Assembly: GCA_029940115.1 (NCBI GenBank)
Contig: JAOZRQ010000174.1
Location: forward strand, 1 to 8,435
Direction of reading: 5' to 3'
DNA length: 8,435 nt
Source of the DNA: Desulfobacterales bacterium
GTDB lineage: Bacteria; Desulfobacterota; Desulfobacteria; Desulfobacterales; 4be13
The notes beneath the pieces were generated by a model. The model was not told the DNA's origin. It searched no databases and was given only the letters and a program-made list of their open reading frames with translations. The translations under genes and the position numbers were made by a program. Of the stretch, positions 1 to 6,432 are shown piece after piece. Positions within the stretch are counted from its first letter, which is position 1. Every line of letters starts with the position of its first letter.

Positions 1-23
1 GCGGCATCTTTTCAGTCAGCCAC

Positions 24-113
24 GAGCTGCAAATGGGAGTGTCCGCCTTCGGGGGCATTGACATGCGAATCATGCCGGTGCCCGCATTGGCGGGCCGGAG
101 CTGCAATGGGAGA
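24..113 (+). repeat. Short direct repeat pair near the left edge
   Basis: 'gagctgcaaatgggag' (24-39) recurs as 'gagctgcaatgggag' (98-112), differing by one A. Between them lies a small hairpin, GCCCGC (80-85) with GCGGGC (90-95). Positions 1-255 show no supportable gene. Several short frames are open on both strands, but none has a start, ribosome binding site or recognisable motif, so this may be the worn end of something outside the window. Confidence 0.5.
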
Positions 114-258
114 ATACTTTGAGGCCTCCTGACAGCGCCAACACCAACAATCGCATGTGGAATTGGCCCGTTCGGGAAAAAGCCGGGTTTCTTTTCCGCG
201 CCACAATTTTTTGTCCTGTACACATACAATCGGATTTATCTCATGAAACCGAGAATTT

Positions 259-327
259 GTCAATAGGGAAATGAGGGTATTTAAGATGAGGGAAATACGA
301 AGTGTATATGGGGAAATGAGAGTATTC
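259..327 (+). repeat. Two copies of a 24-nt motif (third copy at the right end)
   Basis: Positions 259-282 and 304-327 align without gaps with five differences. Both contain 'gggaaatgag' followed by g/a and 'gtatt'. A third copy at 8262-8285 matches them at 18 and 19 of 24 positions in the same orientation. The pair here is spaced by 45 bp. Function unknown. Confidence 0.6.
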
Positions 328-352
328 AGAGGTAGGAAAATCCCACCTTTGG

Positions 353-405
353 CGGTTCGGATTTGTCAATCCCCGATAAAAGATGTCGGGGACAGGTCCG
401 AACCG
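353..405. repeat. Compound hairpin in the REP-like cluster
   Basis: The outer arms 'cggttcgga' (353-361) and 'tccgaaccg' (397-405) are perfect 9-bp complements. Inside, CCCCGA (371-376) pairs with TCGGGG (386-391). The outer arm is the same core that recurs at 420-428, 470-478 and, altered, in the hairpin at 533-568. Confidence 0.7.
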
Positions 406-414
406 AGCGTCAGA

Positions 415-480
415 GGCAATCCGAACCGAACAGCAGGGGGCCGAGCAATAGGGTGAGCACCAAGGGCAATCCGAACCGAG
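415..480 (+). repeat. Two direct copies of 'ggcaatccgaaccga'
   Basis: 415-429 and 465-479 are identical over 15 bases, and both are followed shortly by 'agcagg'. A related core, 'tccgaaccgag', occurs at 397-407. They belong to the repeat family that also forms the hairpins on either side. Confidence 0.8.
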
Positions 481-532
481 TAGCAGGTAATACATCACTT
501 TTCAAGTCCGTCCCCCCTTCATGCTCTCGCCC

Positions 533-568
533 GATTGGCAAAATCCGACGGCTCGGATTTTGCCAATC
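533..568. repeat. Perfect 16-bp inverted repeat, REP-like
   Basis: Arms 533-548 and 553-568 are exact reverse complements around the 4-base loop 'cggc'. The arm contains 'ggcaaaatccga', a variant of the core repeated at 415-479. No T-run follows on either strand, so this is a better fit to a repetitive extragenic palindrome than to an intrinsic terminator. Confidence 0.8.
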
Positions 569-593
569 CGAGCCGAGCGAGGAGAGAAACTAA

Positions 594-692
594 GGCTTGA
601 CCGAATTGATGAGATACCTTAAATTGCGTCAAACGCATTGATTTATCGAATAAAAGCTACAATCTTTTGTATCTGTTTAATCAGGTCAAGCC
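594..692. repeat. About 100-bp element bounded by inverted repeats
   Basis: 'ggcttgacc' (594-602) and 'ggtcaagcc' (684-692) are perfect 9-bp inverted ends, and weaker complementarity continues outward (586-593 with 693-700). The A/T-rich interior holds smaller stems (TGCG/CGCA at 625-637, TACAA/TTGTA at 658-671). It may be a small non-coding mobile unit of MITE size or a folded 3' region of the giant gene's transcript. No clear target duplication is visible. Confidence 0.45.
650..671 (-). terminator. Weak candidate terminator of the giant gene
   Basis: On the minus strand a 5-bp stem (TACAA, loop AAGA, TTGTA; 658-671) is followed by a T-rich tail, GCTTTTATT. It is 42 bases beyond the TAA stop. 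The stem is short and A/T-rich, so termination here is uncertain. Confidence 0.3.
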
Positions 693-693
693 A

Positions 694-715
694 TAAGTTT
701 TTTTGAAAAAACTTA
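694..715 (-). terminator. A/T-rich hairpin overlapping the stop codon of the giant gene
   Basis: Positions 694-703 (taagtttttt) and 706-715 (aaaaaactta) are perfect complements with a 2-base spacer, and the right arm includes the stop codon. Only two G:C pairs are formed, so stability is low. It could mark the 3' end but is not a convincing terminator. Confidence 0.3.
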
Positions 716-3700
716 GTTTCTTTGGGACACAAGCTCCTTCAGGATATAAATGGTATCCTCAATCCCAATTTTCCCGTCACTCTTGCAAATGGGGCCTGGG
801 TCTATTCCTGCCAATATCTTCAGGGCGAGTATGGCGTCTCCTAGGCTGACAGTTTGGTCACAGTCAATGTCACCGGGAATATCACTTGTTGTGAAGCTTT
901 TTTCCGCCCCATATCCTAACCCTTCCACATTGACGGCATAAGCCCTGACATAATAGGTGGTGTCTGGAACCAGCTCTGTGATTGTGCCTGTAAAGGATCC
1001 GGGTCCCGGGGAGTCATCCGGATCCGTGTTGTCGGAAATGGTGGGAGGCGATGTCTCGCTCCAGCAGATCCCTCTTTCAATGATGTCTGCCCCACCATCT
1101 GAAACCACCGTGCCGCCGCAGGTCACACTCTCTCCTGTGTGGCCAGTCAGTTCGCCAGTTTCAACTGTCGGGACCTTTACCTGAGGCGTGGTGAAATTCC
1201 TTTCAAGCCCGTATCCTGATCCTTCTGCATTGACCGCATAAGCCCTGGCGTAATAGGTGGTATCCGGAGCCAGCCCTGCCATTATGCCTGTAAAGGTCCC
1301 GATCCCTGGAGAGTCATCCGTCACCGTGCTGTCGGAAATGGTGGGAGGCGATGTCTCACTCCAGCAGATCCCTCTTTCAGTGATCTCTGCCCCGCCATCT
1401 GATGTCACATTGCCGCCACAAACCGCCTGAGTGGCTTTCACATCAGTCACTTCATCGGTCATGATCGTGGGAGGATCTATCTCATTAGGTCCTGAAGTCT
1501 TGAATTTCCTTTTCGCCCCATATCCTGGCCCCGCCTCATTAATGGCATAAGCCTTGATGTAATATCTGGTGTCGGGCTGTAGCAATCCGCTGATGACAGA
1601 TGTGAAATCTCCCAATCCTGACAAGCTGTCCGGAAATGTGTTGTCATCAATGGTCGGAGGGGAAGACTCGCTCCAGCAGATCCCTCTCTCGGTGACAGGC
1701 GACCCACCGTCTGAGATGACAGTTCCGCCACAGGTCACGCCACTTGATGTAACAGCAGTCACCTCATGGGTTTCAACGGTTGGAGCCTCCGGACAGCACT
1801 TGGTCTTAAAATTTCTTTCAAGACCATATCCGATTCCCCTGCTATTTTTTGCATAGGCCCTGAGATAATATGTCGTATCGGGAGCCAAGCCGGTTACAAT
1901 GACCTCAAAATTTCCCGGACCTGAATCATCGGCTGCCTTCATAAGGGCCGTCGGGGAGGGCGTCTCACTCCAGCAGACCCCTCGCTCAGTAACAGGCGAT
2001 CCATTTTCGGAAACCACATCGCCACCGCTGGTTACCCCGCCGTATGTAATAAAAGAGACTTCGGCAGTGGTCACGGTCGGGATGCCCGGCTCATTGGGCA
2101 TTGTCGCAAAATTTTTCTCAAGCCCGTAGCCCGTTCCCACACTGTGGGTCGCGTAAGCTCGGACATAATATGTGGTTTCAGGAGTCAATCCGGTGATGAT
2201 GATTTGAAACGCTCCTATGCCGGAAGAGGTGTCAACCAATTTGTTGTCGTCAATTGTCGGGGACGGTGTTTCGCCCCAGCAGACTCCTCTTTCGATGACA
2301 CTTGAGCCGCCGTCTGAGGTGACATTGCCGCCGATGACCGCGCTCTCCGATGTGACATCACTGGCTTCGGTGGTTTCCACGGTGGGAGGTATCGGAATGA
2401 AGGGTGTCGTGAAAATCCTCTCAGTGCCGTATGCCACACCTGCCTCATTTTTCGCATAGGCGCTGATGTAATAGGTCGTATCCGGTTCCAACCCCGTTAT
2501 CGTACTTACAAAAGGCCCTATGCCTGAAGAGGCGTCCATAAATTTCTCATCGTCAACGGTGGGCGGCGAGGTTTTGCTCCAGCAGACCCCTCTCTCAGTG
2601 ACACTTGAGCCGCCGTCTGAGGTGACCGTTCCGCCACAGGTCACGCCGTCCGATGTGAGAGACGTGATCTCCGCGGTGGTCACCGTTGGAGGGATCGGCA
2701 TGATAGGCGTTTTGAAATTCTTTTCAGATCCGTAGGATGTGCCCACTTCGTTTGTCGCATAAGCCTTGATGTAGTACCTGGTATCCGGTTTCAAACCTGT
2801 GACGACACTTTTGAACACACTGATTCCTGAAGAATTATCCTTCAGCTTGTCGTCCAAGACGGTGGGACCGGGCATTTCACTCCAACAGACCCCTTGCTCG
2901 ATAAGACCTGAACCGCCGTCGGAAAAGACTTCCCCGCCGCAGGTCGCACCGGTTCGCGTGACAGCCGTCACCTCCGATGTCTCGACCTCCGGAGGAACCG
3001 GATGAGATTTTGTGGTAAAGTCTTTCTCCTTCCCATAAGAGAGGCCGATTCCATTTCTTGCATACGCCCGGATACAATACTTCGTATCCGGATTCAACCC
3101 TGTGATGATGCTTGTGAAAGTTCCCGATCCAAAGGAATTGTCTGGCAATATGGTGTCGGAGATGGTGGGCGGCGAGGTCTCACTCCAGCAGACCCCTCGC
3201 TTAATGATGCCTGATCCGCCGTCAGAAATGATCTCTCCGCCACAGGTTGCACCGGTTCGAGTAATCGCGCTGACTTGGGCAGTGACAATTGAGGGGGGAG
3301 TCGGTTCAGTTTTTGTTCTGAAAGTTTTGTTCTCTCCGTAGGCTGTCCCTTCACTGTTCGTGGCATACGCTCTGAGATGATATTCTGTGTCAGGTGCCAA
3401 TCCTGTGATGGCACTCACAAAAGTCCCCAGACCTGAAGCATTATCCGGCAATTTCTCATCGTCAATCGTCGGGTGGGATGCTTCACTCCAGCATACGCCT
3501 CTTTCAGTGATGTCCGCTCCCCCGTCAGAAGTCACCTCTCCGCCGGCCATCGCGCTGTTCAGGGTGACAGCGTTTACTTCAGCGGTCGTCATTTCGGGGA
3601 TCTCTGGATCAGGAAGTGTGATGAATATCTGTTCGGATCCATAAGCAGTCCCTCCGCTGTTCGTCGCATACGCCCTGAGATAATACTTTGTGTCAGGCTT

Positions 3701-6013
3701 CAATCCAGTAATGACGATTGTGAAAGGCCCCAGGCCCGAGGTGGTGTCCGTCAATTTGTTGTGATCAATGGTCGGTGGGGAAGATGCCTCGCTCCAGCAG
3801 ACCCCGCGCTCGGTGATGCTTCCGCCGCCATTCGACTCAACGATCCCGCCGGAGGTGGCCCCGCGTGATGTGATGCCAGTGACTTCGGCGGTTGTGATTT
3901 TAGGAGGAACCGCGCATCCGTCAGGAGTGGTGAATTTCCTCTCCTTACCATATGCGACGCCCGCGCTGTTGATCGCGTAGGCCCTGACATAATACCTTAT
4001 ATAAGGATTCAAGTTATCCATATCCGTCGTGAATGGGCCGGTTGCTGAGAAAAAGTCTCCGTTTTGATGATCATCAATGGTCGCGGGTGAAGTCTCACTC
4101 CAGCAAACTCCCTTTTCCATAATCGCTGACCCGCCATCTGAAGTGATATTTCCGCCGCAAGATGCTGAGATGGGATTTCCGCAAGTCGCGTCAGCAAGAT
4201 GCACTTCATCAGTTGTCACAGTAGGAGGGATTGGCACATCGCGTGTGATGAAAATTATCTCGGCTCCGTAGCCTGTCCCCTCAACATTTGTGGCATAAGC
4301 CCGAAGGTGGTAGGTGGTGAGCGGATCCAACCCGGTGATGAGGCTTGTGAACGCTCCGATGCCCGGTGAATTGTCTGCCGATTTGTCATCATCAATGGTC
4401 GGAGGCGATGTTTCGCTCCAGCAGACCCCTCTCCCTGTGATCGTCGCACCGCCGTCTGACATCACCTCTCCGTCAACAATTGCGCCGTCCAATGTGATGC
4501 CAGACACTTGGACGGTTTCAACAGAGGGAATCTCGGATGTGATGGCTGTGGTAAAGTGCTTTTCTTCCCCGTAGCCTGTCCCTTGGCTGTTTGTGGCATA
4601 GGCCCGGAGATAGTATTTTGTGCCGGGATTCAGCCCTGTGAGAATGCTTGTAAATGTCCCCAAGGCCGAAGAAGCGTCCTTTAATGTTGTATCGCCAATG
4701 GTGGGAGGAGCACTTTCACTCCAGCAGACGCCTCTCTCCGTGATTGTCAGGTTGCCATTCGAGGTCACCTCTCCGCCGCTTTTCGCACCGGTTGATGTGA
4801 CAAGGCTTATATCAGCCGTTGTCACACTCGGCGTCGTCGGATCGGCACCGTCTGTCGTGAAGCTCTTTACTTCTCCGTAAGCGGTTCCTTGGCTGTTTGT
4901 GGCATAAGCCCTGACGTAATACTTTATATTGGAGATCAAACCTGTGATGTTGCTCGTAAACTCCCCTGTGTCCGGGGAATTACCTACTGATTTTTCATCG
5001 CCAATGGTCGGCGGCGATGAGTCACTCCAGCAGACCCCTCTCTCTGTGACACTTGAACCACCGTCTGAGGTGACATTTCCGCCGCTTTTCGCACCGGTTG
5101 ATGTGACAAGGCTTATGTCAGCCGTTGTCACACTCGGCGTCGTCGGATCGGCACCGTCTGTCGTGAAGCTCTTTACTTCTCCGTAAGCGGTTCCTTGGCT
5201 GTTTGTGGCATAAGCCCTGACGTAATACTTTATATTGGAGATCAAACCTGTGATGTTGCTCGTAAACTCCCCTGTGTCCGGGGAATTGCCTACTGATTGT
5301 TCATCGTCAATGGTCGGCGGTGATGAGTCACTCCAGCAGACCCCTCTCTCTGTGATCTGCGATCCGCCGTCCGAGGTGACATCCCCTCCGCTGGATGCGC
5401 TGTCTGAGGTGATATTGGAAACAGAAAGGGTCTCGACCACAGGAACATCTCCGACCAGCTCAGATGTGGTAAAAGATTCCTGGTTTCCGTACGCGGTTCC
5501 TGTGCTGTTTACCGCATAGGCTTTCACATAATAAGTGGTACTCGGAAGCAGTTCTGTGATTTCGCTTGTAAAGCTTCCGGTTCCGAAATTGCCGGTTTCA
5601 CCATTGTTGCTGTCAGTTATCGTCGGGTTTCCAGATGTATTCCAGCAAACCCCTCTTTCTGTAGCATTCCCGATGCCGATATCGGTAATATTGCCTCCGA
5701 GCGTTGCGGTTGTGGAGGTGTAGGCGTCCACTGTGGCAGTCGTAACTGTCGGAAGGGCGATGGTACACTCCAAATCAGGAGAACAATTCGCACTGCAAAA
5801 GCCGGCGTATATGGGGTCGCTACAATCCCTCCAAATCGTAAGACATATCGCCTTTGTAGCTCCAAAACAACCGCATTCATTCTGAGTTGCACACGAGTCG
5901 CCAACACCTGCATAAGCCCTTTGCCCTGTCCCAAACACCAGAGCCATCATCATACCCAAAAGCATCAAGAGACTGATAAGCCGCATGAACAAACGCATAC
6001 AAGAGACTTTCAT
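713..6013 (-). CDS. Giant secreted protein: 16 fibronectin III-like repeats with C-terminal dockerin-like domain
   Basis: Encodes 1766 residues, probably an exported, elongated surface or extracellular protein; no catalytic domain is visible. Residues 1-35 form a Sec signal peptide (basic start, hydrophobic core, AYA before G36). Residues 36-87 contain eight cysteines. Residues 88-1713 are sixteen tandem repeats of 99-107 residues, each with 'GVCW' or 'GICW' and a 'TYYVRAYA'-like strand followed by 'GTAYG' and 'FTT'; this pattern fits bacterial fibronectin III-like modules. Residues 1714-1766 resemble a type I dockerin. The start is set by AAGGA (6021-6025) seven bases upstream of the ATG. 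The stop is TAA. The gene lies 511 bp downstream of another exported-protein gene on the same strand, separated by repeats and hairpins, so independent transcription is likely. I saw no frameshift, although repeats 2 and 3 are almost identical. The function is inferred to be structural or adhesive; the specific role is unknown. Confidence 0.93.
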   Translation of the reverse strand: MKVSCMRLFMRLISLLMLLGMMMALVFGTGQRAYAGVGDSCATQNECGCFGATKAICLTIWRDCSDPIYAGFCSANCSPDLECTIALPTVTTATVDAYTSTTATLGGNITDIGIGNATERGVCWNTSGNPTITDSNNGETGNFGTGSFTSEITELLPSTTYYVKAYAVNSTGTAYGNQESFTTSELVGDVPVVETLSVSNITSDSASSGGDVTSDGGSQITERGVCWSDSSPPTIDDEQSVGNSPDTGEFTSNITGLISNIKYYVRAYATNSQGTAYGEVKSFTTDGADPTTPSVTTADISLVTSTGAKSGGNVTSDGGSSVTERGVCWSDSSPPTIGDEKSVGNSPDTGEFTSNITGLISNIKYYVRAYATNSQGTAYGEVKSFTTDGADPTTPSVTTADISLVTSTGAKSGGEVTSNGNLTITERGVCWSESAPPTIGDTTLKDASSALGTFTSILTGLNPGTKYYLRAYATNSQGTGYGEEKHFTTAITSEIPSVETVQVSGITLDGAIVDGEVMSDGGATITGRGVCWSETSPPTIDDDKSADNSPGIGAFTSLITGLDPLTTYHLRAYATNVEGTGYGAEIIFITRDVPIPPTVTTDEVHLADATCGNPISASCGGNITSDGGSAIMEKGVCWSETSPATIDDHQNGDFFSATGPFTTDMDNLNPYIRYYVRAYAINSAGVAYGKERKFTTPDGCAVPPKITTAEVTGITSRGATSGGIVESNGGGSITERGVCWSEASSPPTIDHNKLTDTTSGLGPFTIVITGLKPDTKYYLRAYATNSGGTAYGSEQIFITLPDPEIPEMTTAEVNAVTLNSAMAGGEVTSDGGADITERGVCWSEASHPTIDDEKLPDNASGLGTFVSAITGLAPDTEYHLRAYATNSEGTAYGENKTFRTKTEPTPPSIVTAQVSAITRTGATCGGEIISDGGSGIIKRGVCWSETSPPTISDTILPDNSFGSGTFTSIITGLNPDTKYCIRAYARNGIGLSYGKEKDFTTKSHPVPPEVETSEVTAVTRTGATCGGEVFSDGGSGLIEQGVCWSEMPGPTVLDDKLKDNSSGISVFKSVVTGLKPDTRYYIKAYATNEVGTSYGSEKNFKTPIMPIPPTVTTAEITSLTSDGVTCGGTVTSDGGSSVTERGVCWSKTSPPTVDDEKFMDASSGIGPFVSTITGLEPDTTYYISAYAKNEAGVAYGTERIFTTPFIPIPPTVETTEASDVTSESAVIGGNVTSDGGSSVIERGVCWGETPSPTIDDNKLVDTSSGIGAFQIIITGLTPETTYYVRAYATHSVGTGYGLEKNFATMPNEPGIPTVTTAEVSFITYGGVTSGGDVVSENGSPVTERGVCWSETPSPTALMKAADDSGPGNFEVIVTGLAPDTTYYLRAYAKNSRGIGYGLERNFKTKCCPEAPTVETHEVTAVTSSGVTCGGTVISDGGSPVTERGICWSESSPPTIDDNTFPDSLSGLGDFTSVISGLLQPDTRYYIKAYAINEAGPGYGAKRKFKTSGPNEIDPPTIMTDEVTDVKATQAVCGGNVTSDGGAEITERGICWSETSPPTISDSTVTDDSPGIGTFTGIMAGLAPDTTYYARAYAVNAEGSGYGLERNFTTPQVKVPTVETGELTGHTGESVTCGGTVVSDGGADIIERGICWSETSPPTISDNTDPDDSPGPGSFTGTITELVPDTTYYVRAYAVNVEGLGYGAEKSFTTSDIPGDIDCDQTVSLGDAILALKILAGIDPGPICKSDGKIGIEDTIYILKELVSQRN
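716..874 (-). other. C-terminal dockerin-like (type I, EF-hand-like) domain
   Basis: Residues 1714-1766 follow 'GDIDCDQTVSLGDAILALK', a good first calcium loop with acidic residues at 1715, 1717, 1719 and 1726, followed by a helix. The second half, 'KSDGKIGIEDTIYILKEL', keeps D1746, G1747, I1749 and D1753 but has cysteine and lysine-type residues where the first acidic ligands are expected, so it is a degenerate second loop. C1718 and C1743 could pair. In known systems dockerins bind cohesins; in many non-cellulosomal bacteria similar C-terminal modules occur on secreted proteins with unknown partners. No cohesin is recognised in this window. Confidence 0.75.
4772..5049 (-). repeat. Near-identical DNA duplication within the array, copy 2
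   Basis: Partner of 5078-5355, spanning most of repeat 3 and the start of repeat 4 of the giant protein. The exact 102-codon offset keeps the reading frame, so gain or loss of one unit by recombination would leave the protein intact. The sharp drop in similarity at both ends marks the limits of the copied segment. Confidence 0.95.
5078..5355 (-). repeat. Near-identical DNA duplication within the array, copy 1 (upstream in the gene)
   Basis: This 278-bp block matches 4772-5049 at an offset of exactly 306 bp (102 codons), with five mismatches by direct comparison. Three mismatches are silent and two change residues (D to G, Q to K in the 'PTIDDEQ' segment). It spans most of repeat 2 and the start of repeat 3. 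Other repeats in the array are far more diverged, so this pair arose from a recent unit duplication or gene conversion. Confidence 0.95.
5753..5908 (-). other. Eight-cysteine N-terminal module of the mature protein
   Basis: Residues 36-87 carry cysteines at 41, 47, 49, 57, 64, 73, 77 and 83, that is eight within 43 residues and an even number. This spacing suggests a small disulfide-stabilised domain with up to four bridges, formed after export. I cannot assign it to a named family; it resembles the short cysteine-rich heads of some bacterial secreted proteins only in general layout. It immediately precedes the first repeat. Confidence 0.6.
5909..6013 (-). other. Signal peptide of the giant repeat protein
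   Basis: Residues 1-35. Lysine and arginines near the start are followed by a Leu/Met-rich hydrophobic core (about residues 12-28), then GQRAYA and G36. The AYA box fits signal peptidase I cleavage after A35. There is no lipobox cysteine at the cleavage point, so a soluble or surface protein is more likely than a lipoprotein. A Met at residue 6 is a possible alternative start, but the Shine-Dalgarno spacing favours residue 1. Confidence 0.85.
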
Positions 6014-6020
6014 GGCTTCA

Positions 6021-6025
6021 TCCTT
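6021..6025 (-). promoter_or_regulatory. Ribosome binding site of the giant repeat gene
   Basis: The minus strand reads AAGGA, seven bases before the ATG at 6013. This selects the first Met rather than the in-frame Met at residue 6. Confidence 0.75.
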
Positions 6026-6033
6026 TCAAAAGA

Positions 6034-6049
6034 CCACTCAATTTAGTGG
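6034..6049 (-). promoter_or_regulatory. Small hairpin just upstream of the ribosome binding site
   Basis: CCACT (6034-6038) pairs with AGTGG (6045-6049) around a six-base A/T-rich loop. In the mRNA it would lie eight bases upstream of the Shine-Dalgarno sequence, close enough to influence translation or 5' end stability. With only five base pairs, a regulatory role is speculative. Confidence 0.3.
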
Positions 6050-6066
6050 CGGTTAAAAGTTTGTTG

Positions 6067-6156
6067 GGAACTACAGGGAGTCGGTTTGGCAAGGATAAGT
6101 CTCAGGGTTTGACGCCTTGAGGCATATCCTTGCTACATCCGATCCTTGTAGTTTCC
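6067..6156. repeat. 91-bp intergenic hairpin repeat, copy 1
   Basis: A long imperfect inverted repeat. The outer stem pairs 6067-6077 with 6144-6156 with two bulged T residues, TCGG (6081-6084) pairs with CCGA (6139-6142), and a perfect 9-bp stem pairs 6089-6097 with 6125-6133. The interior holds a further 'ctcagg'/'ccttgag' pairing. It repeats at an offset of 91 bp. The layout resembles REP/BIME-type palindromic elements. It lies about 50 bp upstream of the giant gene's start codon. Confidence 0.8.
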
Positions 6157-6159
6157 TGC

Positions 6160-6250
6160 AACTACGGGGATTGGGTTTGGCAAGGATGAATCTCAGGGTT
6201 TGATGCCTTGAGGCATATCCTTACTAGATCCGATCCCTGCGAAAGCAGGA
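6160..6250. repeat. 91-bp intergenic hairpin repeat, copy 2
   Basis: Aligns without gaps to copy 1 over 80 bp (6069-6148 with 6160-6239), with nine differences by direct count. Its outer pairing has changed: TTCCTGC (6153-6159) can pair with GCAGGAA (6245-6251), and the right arm also forms its own hairpin at 6236-6249. The two copies are in direct orientation and nearly abut. Confidence 0.8.
6236..6249. repeat. GNRA-loop palindrome (cctgc-gaaa-gcagg)
   Basis: A perfect 5-bp stem closed by a GAAA tetraloop, in the context 'gatccctgcgaaagcagg'. This resembles a short palindromic sequence seen widely in intergenic regions of diverse bacteria. It forms the right boundary of the second 91-bp repeat. 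Confidence 0.7.
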
Positions 6251-6327
6251 ATCCATTGCTTCAATATCGGAAAATCATGGAGTTTTTTTTATATAGAGCT
6301 TCCAACATAATCTTTGTCAGCTCGGAG

Positions 6328-6345
6328 TGCAAAGCTTGCTTTGCA
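6328..6345. repeat. Perfect 8-bp inverted repeat with 2-base spacer
   Basis: TGCAAAGC (6328-6335) and GCTTTGCA (6338-6345) flank TT. It could be a dimeric regulator's operator or another intergenic palindrome. It sits about 315 bp upstream of the giant gene, in a stretch (6251-6432) where I otherwise see only an 8-base T run near 6283-6290 and no gene. Confidence 0.5.
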
Positions 6346-6432
6346 AGTCCCTGGGATTCACGGATCTGTCTGTTTTCCGACACCCTCGCCCATTGCCCCT
6401 TGCCTCAAAAATTTGAATGACAGGCATTGGAA

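Larger units (their letters stand above)
875..5752 (-). repeat. Sixteen tandem coding repeats (about 101 residues each)
   Basis: Repeat starts, by residue: 88, 191, 293, 395, 496, 597, 704, 806, 907, 1008, 1109, 1210, 1312, 1411, 1515 and 1615. Shared landmarks are P-x-V-x-T at the start, GG then 'TSDGG', 'ERGVCWSE', 'PPTIDD', 'GTFTS-ITGL-PDT-YY-RAYA-N', 'GYG' and 'FTT'. This is a beta-sandwich-like repeat of the fibronectin III type found in many secreted bacterial proteins. Repeat 6 is the longest (107 residues, an insertion with an extra cysteine near its start). Repeats 13 and 16 are the shortest (99); repeat 13 has lost residues after 'SPT'. Linkers are short and often proline-rich, as expected for a rod of domains. 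Confidence 0.9.

Noticed and set aside
12..498. Minus-strand open frames of 83 and 85 residues in the left flank
   Set aside because: They run through direct and inverted repeats and have Cys/His-rich, motif-free translations. No ribosome binding site is convincing. The similar 'PHFPID' and 'SHFPIY' strings come from the 24-nt repeat, not from protein homology.
533..568. Intrinsic terminator for the giant gene
   Set aside because: The hairpin is strong but is 145 bases past the stop codon and lacks a T-run on the minus strand. It belongs with the surrounding REP-like repeats.
957..5723. A series of plus-strand open frames of 60-130 residues opposite the giant gene, recurring with similar sequences such as 'SLQQTPLS' and 'PPSEVT'
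   Set aside because: They recur with the 102-codon period of the minus-strand repeats and are simply the antisense reading of conserved codons. They lack consistent starts and ribosome binding sites.
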